The notes beneath the pieces are model-generated. The model did no database searches. It was not told the DNA's origin and saw only the letters and a list, made by a program, of their open reading frames with translations. Shown piece after piece: positions 43,604-53,984 of a DNA stretch of 64,000 bases. The position numbers were made by a program, and so were the translations under genes. Source of the stretch: Puccinellia tenuiflora (lineage: Eukaryota; Streptophyta; Magnoliopsida; Poales; Poaceae); the NCBI GenBank assembly GCA_012064385.1, contig QRDG01000871.1:310001-374000 (forward strand). The letters run 5' to 3'. How positions within the stretch are numbered: position 1 is the stretch's first letter; every line of letters starts with the position of its first letter.

Positions 43604-44697
43604 CCCTGTCACAAAACTGATGATGCCACACATGTTGCTGATTTGTTCTTTCGTGAAATTGTTCGTTTGCATGGTGTGCCAAATACTATAGTTTCAGATC
43701 GTGACACTAAATTTCTTAGCCATTTTTGGAGATGCTTATGGGCAAAGTTGGGAACTAAGTTGCTATTTAGTACTACATGTCATCCCCAAACTGATGGGCA
43801 AACTGAAGTGGTTAATAGAACTTTGTCTACTATGTTAAGGGCTGTTTTAAAACAGAATTTAAAAAGTGGGAAGAATGCTTGCCTCATATCGAATTTGCTT
43901 ATAATCGTTCCATGCATTCTACTACTAAAATGTGTCCTTTTGAGGTTGTGTATGGTTTTGTTCCTCGTGCACCTATTGATTTATTGCCTCTTCCATCATC
44001 GGTGCCAAATGATCTAGATGCTACACAACGTGCTGATTTGGTGTTAAAGTTGCATGCCACTGTTAAAGAAAATATTGAACGCATGAATGCAAAATATAAA
44101 ATGTATGGGGATAAGGGGAGAAAGAAAATTGTGTTTGAACCTGGAGATCTTGTTTGGTTACATTTGCACAAAGATCGTTTTCCTGATTTGCGCAAGTCCA
44201 AGTTAATGCCACGAGCTGATGGTCCTTTTAAGGTGTTAGAGAAAATAAATGATAATGCATATAAACTTGAGTTGCCTGTAGATTTTGGGGTTAGTCCCGC
44301 ATTTAATATTGCAGATTTGAAGCCATATTTGGGAGAGAATGATAAGATGGCGTCGAGGACGACTTCAATTCAAGAAGGGGAGGATGATGAGGACATCCCT
44401 GCTATAGATGCAACCGCCACTACTACACCACCTACATTACAAGGACCTATGACTAGAGCTCGTGCACGTCAACTTAATCAACAGGTACTTTCGTTCTTAC
44501 AAGCTAGTCCTAATATTCATGAGAATATGATGCTGCCTAAATCAAATGTGTTTGTCTTTCTTAGGAATGATGGACCAAGCATGGATGAGAGGGACAAGCT
44601 ATGGAGCATGTACGTTGGAGGAGATGGCAGCAGGAGTGCAACCAACGGAGATGATGACGCTACCAATGGAGACTACCGTGATTTGAAGCCACCATAA
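43604..44697 (+). pseudogene. F1 integrase 3' part and LTR-encoded tail
   Basis: Resumes in the integrase at [15 protein letters not shown] and runs through IVSDRDTKF and [15 protein letters not shown] 1-bp deletion in an A run near 43862 shifts the frame. From 43879 the second frame is open through [19 protein letters not shown] and the polypurine tract, and then for about 105 residues inside the 3' LTR (MTRARARQLNQQVLSFL ... NMMLPKSNVFVFL ... YRDLKPP). This shows the length of the LTR-encoded tail when it is not interrupted. Confidence 0.88.
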
Positions 44698-45310
44698 AGA
44701 TGCTTGAAGGATTGGACGAATTTTAGAAGATATCAATTAATGAATTTCGTCCAAGGCTTTTCATAGGTGTTGCGCCACCTCATTTTTGGGCCAGGCCCAT
44801 GTATTTTCGAGATACCTTTTAATAGGCAGTTTTAGAGTCCGTATCTAAGGAGGAAAGCCTTCCTAGGATAGGATTCGGCCGCCACCCCATGGCTGGACGA
44901 AATCCCACACCTCTCCTCCTTATATACCCCGTTAGGTCATCCTTTAGACTCGGATTTTGTTTAGTTAAAAGACTGCCTAGCGAACCGCTGCATCTTCGTG
45001 TACTCGATTAGTGCTCAACAGCCTGATCAAGACCGCTTACGGAATCCCACCTTTTGCAATAAAGCTCATACTTCATCCGCAATATCGAGATTGCATCTTT
45101 GGTTCTTACTTGTTCCTCGATCGCAGGTAGAACTAGACCGATTGGTCAGGCTGATCATGCTGCTGAAGGATCGGTAACTCCCGGAGATTGGTTTAGCGAT
45201 TGCATTGGCGCTGCGTACTTGTACGTGGAAGTCGGATCGCCAAGGTCGAACTCCACCAGAATAGACGTATCTCTATCTCATCGAAAGATCGGACTACCTT
45301 AGCCATATCA
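44385..45310 (+). repeat. 3' LTR of F1
   Basis: 926 bp, matches 35740-36665 with about 12 substitutions and no length change. Right TSD copy CGGCG at 45311-45315. Confidence 0.93.
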
Positions 45311-45390
45311 CGGCGGATCGCCAAGAGTACTTTGCACAGGAGGTGGCGCGCATCATGAATGTGAGAAAACAAATGGCCGAGGACGCCGAC
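45311..45390 (+). pseudogene. PIF/Harbinger ORF1-like gene remnant, 3' part
   Basis: After the TSD copy the frame continues DRQEYFAQEVARIMNVRKQM, the typical C-terminal end of such ORF1/NAM-associated proteins. It is cut at 45390 by the LTR of H1. Confidence 0.65.
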
Positions 45391-45816
45391 TGTCGCAACA
45401 GTGGAATACGGGGTTCCCCTGATGCGGTCAAAGTTGGTCCACCGCCAGTAGGCCCACCAAGAAGACGAACAAGGCAAAGGTTCAAGGCTGGCAGATGGGC
45501 CCCCCATCTGCCCCACAGTGACCAGGCAAGGACGACATCGACAACCACGCCTAAGGGCTGGGAGACCTCCCGGGGTCGCCCTCAACCCAGCAGACGACGC
45601 GGAGGTCCCGGTGACCCGGACGTCCGGCAGGAGGCCAGGCTCACCTCCGGGATCCAACCTCCGTACAAGCGGAGAGGATAGGCTTGCCAGCTCCGGCTGG
45701 AAGCTCCTAGAAGACTTGGACGCCAAGAAGATGGAGGCGCCGCGGGGGGACACGGTCAAAAGAGGTGTCAGTCCTTGTCCGCCCGCCCTGCAAAAGGTGG
45801 GCGACCGCACCTAACC

Positions 45817-46721
45817 TGATGAGGACATCCCACATGTTGATACAACCACTGCACCTACAGCCACACACATACAAGGACCTATGACTCGAGCTCGTGCCAA
45901 ACAACTTAATTATCAGGTACTTTCGTTTCTAGGAACTATTCCTCACATACATGAGAATATGATGCTGCCTAAATCAGATATGTATTTGTTACTCAAGAAT
46001 ATTGGATCTAGCATGGATGAGAAGGACAAGCATTGGAGCATGGCTATGCATGGAGGTGGCTGCAAGCATGTAAGGAATAAAGATGAGGCTACTTCTGAAC
46101 TTTGAAGCCACCATGATGATGCAAGGAGGACATGGACGAAGTATTCAAGATCATACATCATATTTGCGTCCATAGTCATAGTTGGTGCTGCGACACCTTA
46201 TTTTATGGGCCAGGCCCATGTAATTTCGGAATAAATATTGTAGGGTTTTTTAGGAGTCCGTATATGTGAAGGAGGGCCCATCTAGGGTTATTTTCGGCCA
46301 CCCCCCATGGGTTGGACGAAAATCCCTTCTCCTCTTCCATATATACCTCTCCTTAGCCGCCATTAGGACTCGGATTTTGTTTAGTTTAAGACTTAGCCAT
46401 TGCTATTCTTCGCCATAGACAACAGTGTCGGTTCAGACCTTTTGTACTACGCACTTGCAGAATCCCATCTATAAAGCTTTCATCTTTAATCCGCAATATC
46501 TTGATTGCATCTATAATTCTTGCTAGTTCTTCGATTGCTTGCAGGAATTGATCTTCGGATCAGGTTGATCTAGCCCCGGCGAGATCAATAGCCTCGGAAG
46601 TTGGTGTAGCGATTGCTAAGGCGCAACGTCACGCACGTTTGTAGTCGGATCGTCAACGTCGACCTCCACCCAAATCGAGAGAAATCCATCTCATCGAAAG
46701 ATCGGACCCCTTTACCTATCA
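45817..46721 (+). repeat. 5' LTR of E1
   Basis: TGATGAGGACATCCCAC...TACCTATCA. TATA-like CATATATACC near 46338. The tail frame (MTRARAKQLNYQVLSFL to a stop at 46103-46105) is open here; in the 3' LTR the CGA of MTRARAK is TGA. Confidence 0.95.
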
Positions 46722-46723
46722 AG

Positions 46724-46733
46724 TGGTATCAGA
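46724..46733 (+). other. Primer-binding site of E1
   Basis: TGGTATCAGA two bases after the LTR end. Confidence 0.9.
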
Positions 46734-47745
46734 TTTCAGGTTTATCGGTGAGATCTTTCAGTTTTACTAGTGTAGGTTGCATCTGTTTTTCCTACAGTCC
46801 ACGAAAAAGCCAAAAATATTAGCGTTCGATCTTTTCCTAGAAACAATTTGAGCCTTTGCATCTGTTCTTTTCAGTTTTTGCATTGTTGAATTCGTGTCTG
46901 CATCGTCGTGTCGAGTGCTGGTCGTAGCGTCTAGATCTTTAGAGTTTCGAGTTCTGTTCATAATCGTCTCGCCGCCGCCGCCGCACCGCCACCACCAAAA
47001 CCCTAGCCGCCCCACCATCTGTTCCGCATCGCCACAAAAACCCGAACCACAAAAACCAATCCATCCGATCATACCATCACCTTCCATCCGAGTAGAAGTA
47101 GGTTTTATTGTTTTTCCTATAGTTTTTGCTCCCACAAGGAAAGGGCGTGCTGTTTCATGATCCGAGTTAAGGAAGGTTTCAGCCGCAAGTAAGAAGGAGA
47201 GGAGGGCAAAAAAAAAAAAAAAAAAAAAGAGTCTGGCACGCTTTCCAGAGCAGTTTCGAAAATTTCAAAAAAAAATTCTCGAGCCTACCCGGGTTTTCCA
47301 TTGTGCTGATCGTTTTGAGACACCTTCCATCATAGTGAGTTTTTCCATATATCTGGCTGTTTTTCAGGCGCGCTGCTATCTGTTGTTTCGGTGTTACGGC
47401 TTGACTCGTTGGTGCTATAGGCTCGCGTCTCTAGTCCGTTCTAGCCTAGGACCAGCACAGTACCGTCGTTGAGCATTTATTCAACTCATTGCATTGCTGT
47501 TTTGAATTGTTGCTACAGATATTACAGCCACCTACAGCTCCACATATTCCTACACCGTGCGTTGACACCACCTGGTAATCGCTATTCTCAATCTTCTTGA
47601 CATTTGGTCTCCTCGGTTGCTAGTCACCACCTGCTGCAGGGTAAGAACGGGTAAGAATATTGGTTTGCTTGATTGATTGCACGTTGATTCCACCACTTTC
47701 CAGTCACCTATACACACATATTTCTGTGCTTTTTGCGTACTAACC
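46734..47745 (+). other. Leader of E1
   Basis: About 1 kb without a supported gene; contains a 27-base A run near 47200-47228 and sequence similar to the F1 and G1 leaders. Confidence 0.6.
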
Positions 47746-50007
47746 ATGGCAGGTTCTGGCACGGATGTCGACCCAGATAAGATGACCAACGCGGAGCTCC
47801 ACGGCCACTTCACGCACCTCGTCAGCGACCATATGCAAGACGTGGATAAACGTTTTGCTGAAACCATGGAGAAGATCGAGGGCCTCGAAACGTCCTTCAC
47901 CGACAAGCTCGACGCAAAATTTCGGGAGTTGCTACGCCGTATTCCACCCCCTGCGTATGTCGGCCGCGCCCAGCGAGTACCTCTCCCCCATGCGCACACA
48001 TCTGCTGCGGGCGCTGCGGGTACCACGGCTACTGATGCGCGATATGAGGAGTATGAAGGGGAGGACGACTCTGACGGCGAAAACGAGGATGAGGGTGAGG
48101 TCCACCAACCGCCACCTGGACGTCCACGCGTCCTTCTACGCAATGCGCGTCCGCTGGTACGTGACGATGACCATGTTGCAAAACTGAAGTTGAATGTTCC
48201 GCCTTTTGATGGTCGTTATAATCCCGATGCGTACCTTTCTTGGGAGTTAGAATTAGAACAACGTTTTGCATGCTTAAATTATCCTGAGGAGAGACGTGTT
48301 AGTGCTGCGACTTGTGAGTTCACTAGTTTTGCCTCCGTATGGTGGTCTGAATATTGTCGTTTGCATCATGCTAACCCACCTACTACTTGGACTGATTTGA
48401 AACGTGCTATGCGGACTCGTTTTGTTCCTCCATACTATCAACGCGATTTGCTAAAGAAATTAACTAGACTAGAACAAGGTAAAAATTCTGTAGAAGAATA
48501 TTATCAGGAATTACAAACTGGCATGATTCGTTGTGGTATAGAAGAGGATACTGAAGCTTTACTTGCTAGATTCTTTGGTGGGTTAAATAAAGAGATTCAA
48601 ACAATTCTGGAATATAAGGAATATACAACTATCACTCGTTTGTTTCATCTTGCTTGCAAAGCTGAATGTGAAGTGCAGGATCGGAGAGCGGCGACACGAA
48701 CTAATTTTCCTGCAGGGCGTTCTACTTCATGGACACCACGGACGCCGTCTACATCGCCACGGACTGCTGCTCCGACTGCTGCCACGCTCACCCCCACACG
48801 GGCTACATCGTCTACATTCCCACCATCTGCAGCCAAGCGTACACCCGCGGGACAAGCCCCAAGTTCTTCGTCATCAATGGCTTCTACAGGCAAAACCAGC
48901 GACATTAAGTGCCGCAAATGCAGTGGGCTTGGTCACTTCGCACGTGATTGCACCAACACTCGTGTGATGATTGCCCTTGACGATGGTGGATATGATTCCG
49001 CCAGTGATTATGATGAAGATACATTGGCTCTCATCGCACATGATGAGCAATTCGCGGAAGCAAACACGGCGCAAGATTCACAATACATGGCTGCGGAACA
49101 CGCGGAGCAGTACCCAAGCTTAATTGCGCACCGAGTTTTGAGTGCACAAGTGACAAAAGCTGAACCTAGTCAGCGCAATAATCTGTTCCATACAAAGGGC
49201 GTTGTCAAAGATCGTTGTGTTCGCATTATTATTGATGGAGGGAGCTGCAACAATTTGGCGAGTATGGAGATGGTTGAGAAGCTTTCTCTCACGACACGAC
49301 CTCATCCTCGACCATATTACATTCAATGGTTTAACAACAGCGGCAAAGTTAAGGTAACACGTACCGTTCGTGTGCATTTTACTATTGCTGCCTATTCTGA
49401 TTATGTTGAATGTGATGTGGTTCCTATGCAAGCATGTGCGCTTTTACTTGGTAGACCATGGCAATATGATACGAATTCTGTCCATCATGGTAGCACAAAT
49501 CAATATTCTCTTGTTCATAATGATAAGCCAATTGTGTTACTTCCTATGTCTCCTGAAAATATTTTAAAAGATGATCTTGCTAGAGCTAGTAGAGCACATA
49601 ATGAGGAGTCAAAGCTGAGTGAAAATCAGATTGTTGCTAACGAATTGATGCCATCTAAAAGTACTCCCAAATCTGCACCGAAACATGCTAATGAAATTCG
49701 TTTAAAAAGTACTTGCTTGCTTGCTAGCAAATCTGATATTTCTGAAATTGATGTGAGTACTACTGCATGTTATGCTATCATTTGCAAAGAGGTGCTATTT
49801 TCTTTTGAGGACATGCCTCCTTCCTTGCCACCTGCGGTTGCTAACCTTTTGCAGGAGTTCGTGGACGTTTTTCCACAAGATGTACCTCCAGGATTGCCAC
49901 CTATTCGCGGAATCGAGCATCAAATTGACTTAATTCCTGGAGCATCACTACCCAATCGTGCGCCATATCGTACCAATCCAGAGGAGACCAAAGAGATTCA
50001 GCGATAA
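47746..50007 (+). CDS. E1 gag-protease polyprotein
   Basis: 753 codons from MAGSGTDVDPDKM (first ATG after the leader) to TAA at 50005-50007. Order: N-terminal helix; Asp/Glu-rich linker (about 48040-48110); capsid-type core (AYLSWELELEQRFACL, FASVWWSEYCRLH, MRTRFVPPYYQRD, SVEEYYQELQTGMIRCG); Ser/Thr/Pro-rich linker; CCHC knuckle CRKCSGLGHFARDC (48910-48951); retropepsin with IIIDGGSCNNLAS (about 49222) and CALLLGRPW; then the linker to RT ([45 protein letters not shown]). The stop sits inside the linker, so pol can be made only by read-through or is lost. Roles by family: particle assembly, RNA binding and polyprotein processing. Confidence 0.92.
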   Translation: MAGSGTDVDPDKMTNAELHGHFTHLVSDHMQDVDKRFAETMEKIEGLETSFTDKLDAKFRELLRRIPPPAYVGRAQRVPLPHAHTSAAGAAGTTATDARYEEYEGEDDSDGENEDEGEVHQPPPGRPRVLLRNARPLVRDDDHVAKLKLNVPPFDGRYNPDAYLSWELELEQRFACLNYPEERRVSAATCEFTSFASVWWSEYCRLHHANPPTTWTDLKRAMRTRFVPPYYQRDLLKKLTRLEQGKNSVEEYYQELQTGMIRCGIEEDTEALLARFFGGLNKEIQTILEYKEYTTITRLFHLACKAECEVQDRRAATRTNFPAGRSTSWTPRTPSTSPRTAAPTAATLTPTRATSSTFPPSAAKRTPAGQAPSSSSSMASTGKTSDIKCRKCSGLGHFARDCTNTRVMIALDDGGYDSASDYDEDTLALIAHDEQFAEANTAQDSQYMAAEHAEQYPSLIAHRVLSAQVTKAEPSQRNNLFHTKGVVKDRCVRIIIDGGSCNNLASMEMVEKLSLTTRPHPRPYYIQWFNNSGKVKVTRTVRVHFTIAAYSDYVECDVVPMQACALLLGRPWQYDTNSVHHGSTNQYSLVHNDKPIVLLPMSPENILKDDLARASRAHNEESKLSENQIVANELMPSKSTPKSAPKHANEIRLKSTCLLASKSDISEIDVSTTACYAIICKEVLFSFEDMPPSLPPAVANLLQEFVDVFPQDVPPGLPPIRGIEHQIDLIPGASLPNRAPYRTNPEETKEIQR

Positions 50008-52551
50008 ATCCAAGCACTACTCGACAAAGGTCATATTCGTGAGTCTCTTAGCCCATGTGCTGTACCTATTATTTTGGTTCCTAAGAAAGATGGTTCATCG
50101 CGCATGTGTACTGATTGTAGAGCTATCAATAATATTACTATTCGATATCGTCATCCTATACCACGTTTAGATGATATGCTTGATGAATTGAGTGGCTCTA
50201 CCATGTTCTCTAAAGTTGATTTGCGTAGTGGTTATCACCAAATTCGTATGAAATTAGGGGATGAATGGAAAACAGCGTTTAAAACTAAGTTCGGTTTATA
50301 TGAGTGGTTAGTGATGCCTTTTGGTCTAACTAATGCTCCCAGCACATTCATGCGATTAATGAACGAAGTTTTGCGTAGTTTTATTGGCCGTTTTGTGGTT
50401 GTTTACTTTGATGATATTCTCATATATAGCACATCTTTAGAGGAACATTTGGATCATTTGCGTGCTGTTTTTACTGCTTTGCGCAATGCACGTTTGTTTG
50501 GCAATATTGAGAAGTGCACCTTTTGCACGGATCGAGTTGTTTTTCTTGGCTTTGTTGTTACAGCACAGGGTATTGAAGTTGATCCAGCCAAGATTGAGGC
50601 TATTTCGAGTTGGCCACAACCTAAAACGGTCACACAAGTGCGAAGTTTTCTTGGACTCGCAGGATTTTATAGGCGCTTTGTGAAAGATTTTGGATCCATT
50701 GCAGCGCCACTGAATGAGCTTACAAAGAAAGATGTTCCATTTGTTTGGGGAGATGCACAGCAAGAGGCTTTCATGTTACTAAAAGACAGGTTAACTAATG
50801 CTCCTTTATTGCAACTTCCTAATTTCAATAAGACTTTTGAACTTGAATGTGATGCTAGTGGTATTGGTTTGGGAGGTGTGTTATTACAAGAGGGTAAACC
50901 TGTTGCATATTTTAGTGAAAAACTAAGTGGGCCAAGTCTGAATTATTCTACTTATGATAAAGAATTATATGCGCTGGTTCGGACATTAGAAACTTGGCAA
51001 CATTATTTATGGCCCAAAGAATTTGTTATACATTCTGATCATGAATCTTTGAAGCACATACGTAGTCAAGCTAAGTTGAATAAGCGTCATGCAAAGTGGG
51101 TTGAATTTATTGAATCTTTTCCTTATGTTATCAAACACAAAAAGGGTAAAGATAATGTTATTGCTGATGCTTTGTCACGCCGTTATACCATGCTCTCTCA
51201 GCTTGATTTCAAAATTTTTGGATTGGAAACAATTAAGCAACAATATGTGCATGATGCTGCATTTAAAGATGTGTTGCAAAATTGTAAAGACGGCAAAAGT
51301 TGGAACAAATTCGTCCTCAATGATGGATTTGTGTTCCGTGCTAACAAACTATGTATTCCGGATAGCTCCGTTCGTCTTTTGTTGTTGCAGGAGGCGCATG
51401 GCGGAGGTTTGATGGGTCACTTTGGAGTAAAGAAGACGGAGGACGTGCTTGCTGCACACTTCTTTTGGCCACGCATGCGTAGGGACGTTGAGAGATTTGT
51501 TGGCCGTTGCACTACTTGTCAAAAAGCTAAGTCACGTTTTAATCCACATGGTTTATATATGCCTCTTCCTGTTCCTAGTGTGCCTTGGGAGGATATTTCT
51601 ATGGACTTTGTTTTGGGTTTGCCTCGCACACAGAAGGGGAGGGATAGTATTTTTGTTGTTGTGGATAGATTTTCGAAAATGGCACATTTTATTCCATGTC
51701 ACAAAACTGATGATGCTATGCATGTTGCTGATTTGTTCTTTCGTGAAATTGTTCGTTTGCATGGTGTGCCAAATACTATAGTTTCAGATCGTGACACAAA
51801 GTTTCTTAGCCATTTTTGGAGATGCTTGTGGGCAAAGTTGGGGACTAAGTTGCTGTTTAGTACTACATGTCACCCCCAAACTGATGGACAAACTGAAGTT
51901 GTGAATAGAACATTGTCGACTATGTTGCGGGCTGTTTTAAAGAAGAACTTAAAATTATGGGAAGAATGTTTACCTCATATTGAATTTGCTTATAATCGTT
52001 CGCTGCATTCTACCACAAAGATGTGCCCTTTTGAGATTGTTTATGGCTTTGTTCCTCGTGCGCCCATTGATTTATTGCCTTTACCATCTTCGGTGCAAGA
52101 TAATTTAGATGCTTCACAACGTGCTGAATTAATTGTGAAGTTGCATGCTACTACGAAAGCCAATATAGAACACATGAATGCTAAATTTAAAGTTGCCGGT
52201 GATAAGGGAAAAAAACATGTTGTTTTTGATGTTGGAGATCTTGTTTGGTTACATTTGCGCAAAGATCGTTTTCCTGATTTGCGCAAGTCAAAATTGATGC
52301 CACGGGCTGCTGGTCCTTTTAAGGTATTAGAACGAATTAATGATAATGCATATAAACTTGAGCTTCCTGCAGAATTTGGTACGGTAAGTCCGTCATTTAA
52401 CATTGCAGATTTGAAGCCATACTTAGGAGAGGATGATGACATTACGTCGAGGACGACTTCAATTCAAGAAGGGGAGGATGATGAGGACATCCCACATGTT
52501 GATACAACCACTGCACCTACAGCCACACACATACAAGGACCTATGACTTGA
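50008..52551 (+). CDS. E1 pol: RT, RNase H, integrase
   Basis: In the same frame as gag-protease and directly after its TAA; there is no ATG near the start, so independent initiation is unlikely. Open for 847 codons. [53 protein letters not shown] (near 50398). RNase [15 protein letters not shown] (near 50836), [17 protein letters not shown]. Integrase: [10 protein letters not shown] ... [10 protein letters not shown] (zinc part, 51398-51535), [34 protein letters not shown], and [12 protein letters not shown] before the polypurine tract. It ends at TGA 52549-52551 inside the LTR, at GPMT, about 75 codons short of the tail in the 5' LTR copy. All catalytic motifs appear intact. Confidence 0.93.
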   Translation: MQALLDKGHIRESLSPCAVPIILVPKKDGSSRMCTDCRAINNITIRYRHPIPRLDDMLDELSGSTMFSKVDLRSGYHQIRMKLGDEWKTAFKTKFGLYEWLVMPFGLTNAPSTFMRLMNEVLRSFIGRFVVVYFDDILIYSTSLEEHLDHLRAVFTALRNARLFGNIEKCTFCTDRVVFLGFVVTAQGIEVDPAKIEAISSWPQPKTVTQVRSFLGLAGFYRRFVKDFGSIAAPLNELTKKDVPFVWGDAQQEAFMLLKDRLTNAPLLQLPNFNKTFELECDASGIGLGGVLLQEGKPVAYFSEKLSGPSLNYSTYDKELYALVRTLETWQHYLWPKEFVIHSDHESLKHIRSQAKLNKRHAKWVEFIESFPYVIKHKKGKDNVIADALSRRYTMLSQLDFKIFGLETIKQQYVHDAAFKDVLQNCKDGKSWNKFVLNDGFVFRANKLCIPDSSVRLLLLQEAHGGGLMGHFGVKKTEDVLAAHFFWPRMRRDVERFVGRCTTCQKAKSRFNPHGLYMPLPVPSVPWEDISMDFVLGLPRTQKGRDSIFVVVDRFSKMAHFIPCHKTDDAMHVADLFFREIVRLHGVPNTIVSDRDTKFLSHFWRCLWAKLGTKLLFSTTCHPQTDGQTEVVNRTLSTMLRAVLKKNLKLWEECLPHIEFAYNRSLHSTTKMCPFEIVYGFVPRAPIDLLPLPSSVQDNLDASQRAELIVKLHATTKANIEHMNAKFKVAGDKGKKHVVFDVGDLVWLHLRKDRFPDLRKSKLMPRAAGPFKVLERINDNAYKLELPAEFGTVSPSFNIADLKPYLGEDDDITSRTTSIQEGEDDEDIPHVDTTTAPTATHIQGPMT
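52466..52478 (+). other. Polypurine tract of E1
   Basis: AAGAAGGGGAGGA next to the 3' LTR; the same tract precedes the F1 (44384) and F2 (42699) LTRs. Confidence 0.85.
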
Positions 52552-53384
52552 GCTCGTGCCAAACAACTTAATTATCAGGTACTTTCGTTTCTAGGAACTA
52601 TTCCTCACATACATGAGAATATGATGCTGCCTAAATCAGATATGTATTTGTTACTCAGGAATATTGGATCTAGCATGGATGAGAAGGACAAGCATTGGAG
52701 CATGGCTATGCATGGAGGTGGCTGCAAGCATGTAAGGAATAAAGATGAGGCTACTTCTGAACTTTGAAGCCACCATGATGATGCAAGGAGGACATGGACG
52801 AATTATTCAAGATCATACATCATATTTGCGTCCATAGTCATAGTTGGTGCTGCGACACCTTATTTTATGGGCCAGGCCCATGTAATTTCGGAATAAATAT
52901 TGTAGGGTTTTTTAGGAGTCCGTATATGTGAAGGAGGGCCCATCTAGGGTTATTTTCGGCCACCCCCCATGGGTTGGACGAAAATCCCTTCTCCTCTTCC
53001 ATATATACCTCTCCTTAGCCGCCATTAGGACTCGGATTTTGTTTAGTTTAAGATTTAGCCATTGCTATTCTTCGCCATAGACAACAGTGTCGGTTCAGAC
53101 CTTTTGTACTACGCACTTGCAGAATCCCATCTATAAAGCTTTCATCTTTAATCCGCAATATCTTGATTGCATCTATAATTCTTGCTAGTTCTTCGATTGC
53201 TTGCAGGAATTGATCTTCGGATCAGGTTGATCTAGCCCGGCGAGATCAATAGCCTCGGAAGTTGGTGTAGCGATTGCTAAGGCGCAACGTCCCGCACGTT
53301 TGTAGTCGGATCGTCAACGTCGACCTCCACCCAAATCGAGAGAAAATCCATCTCATCGAAAGATCGGGCACCTTTACCCTATCA
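52479..53384 (+). repeat. 3' LTR of E1
   Basis: 906 bp, ends ACCCTATCA, followed by the TSD copy TAACC. Confidence 0.95.
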
Positions 53385-53925
53385 TAACCCCCCTCAGAAG
53401 AATACTTGGATGAGAGGAGGCCACGTCGCCCCCCTAAGAAGAACCCGGAGTGGTTTTCCCTCCTAAAACCCCTCCGCCCCAAAGGTGCCCCTGTGGGATC
53501 TCCTTAGCCTATAAAAGGAGGACCAATGCACCTGAGGGAATGGACGGATTTTCAGAGAGTCGGAGGCTAGGTTAGGTAGCGCACCAGACGAAGAGTAGTG
53601 GAAGCAAGAGGTGATCTCCTCCGGGACAGGATTTGCTCGTCTTCAACCTCTAGCCAACACCTCCCAGGTTCTCACCCGCAACCACCTCTGTAAGCTACAC
53701 CAGGATAAACCACTCAATCCAGACATGCAGGAGTAGGGCTTTTAGCCGGCGGCCTGAACCTGAGTAAACTCCCTGTGTCCCTGTGTTGCTTGCTAGTACG
53801 TAGATCGGAGATCTTGACGAGGTTCTCCCGGTGGATGACATCTCCCAGCCTCCTTCGCGCCCCGTGCCGAACGTAAAAAGGGGGTATCCTTTACTCCCGG
53901 TGTCCGTGATCCAAGACACGACATC

Positions 53926-53944
53926 TAGCGCGCCAGGTAGGGGG
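53926..53944 (+). other. Primer-binding site of H1
   Basis: AGCGCGCCAGGTAGGGGGC, close to the TGGCGCGCCAGGTAGGGG site common in grass Tat-type gypsy elements, differing at its start. Confidence 0.65.
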
Positions 53945-53984
53945 CGCAAGCACTGGTTTCATCTCCATCGGCGTCGAGATCTTC

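Larger units (their letters stand above)
35740..45310 (+). mobile_element. F1: Ty3/gypsy element with an extra internal LTR
   Basis: Outer LTRs (35740-36665 and 44385-45310) are both 926 bp, with about 12 differences. The flanking TSD is CAGCG on the left and CGGCG on the right; removing F1 restores the Harbinger-like reading frame (NMPA then DRQEYFAQEV). Inside are gag, protease and pol, followed by a third, distinct LTR (42700-43603) and then a second copy of the integrase 3' part (43604-44384). The simplest reading is insertion of a related element (F2) into the F1 integrase, followed by unequal recombination between the two internal regions. Confidence 0.88.
45817..53384 (+). mobile_element. 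E1: near-intact Ty3/gypsy element
   Basis: LTRs of 905 and 906 bp with about eight substitutions and three 1-bp indels; TSD TAACC at 45812-45816 and 53385-53389. Primer site, gag-protease ORF, pol ORF and polypurine tract are all present and open except one TAA between the two ORFs and one TGA inside the 3' LTR. It is the most complete autonomous element in the window and, with F and G, belongs to one lineage by gag and LTR similarity. The tail encoded in the LTR resembles what is described for CRM-type chromoviruses; lineage assignment is inference. Confidence 0.95.
45391..53923 (+). repeat. 5' LTR of H1, split by E1
   Basis: LTR sequence at 45391-45816 and 53385-53923 (about 960 bp without the TSD copy). 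TATA box TATAAAA at 53510-53516. Confidence 0.7.

Noticed and set aside
45400..45816. Arg/Pro-rich continuation of the Harbinger-like ORF
   Set aside because: The TGTCG terminus at 45391 and the primer site after 53923 show this is the H1 LTR; the open frame is chance.
45881..46105. Independent small gene MTRARAKQLNYQV
   Set aside because: It is the LTR copy of the pol C-terminal tail of E1.
47200..47228. Poly-A run as a retrogene or LINE tail
   Set aside because: It lies in the E1 leader, is flanked by leader sequence shared with F1, and has no target duplication.
20400..53384. Calling the locus centromeric
   Set aside because: LTR starts and tails resemble CRM-type elements, but no centromeric satellite is present and the lineage cannot be confirmed without a database.
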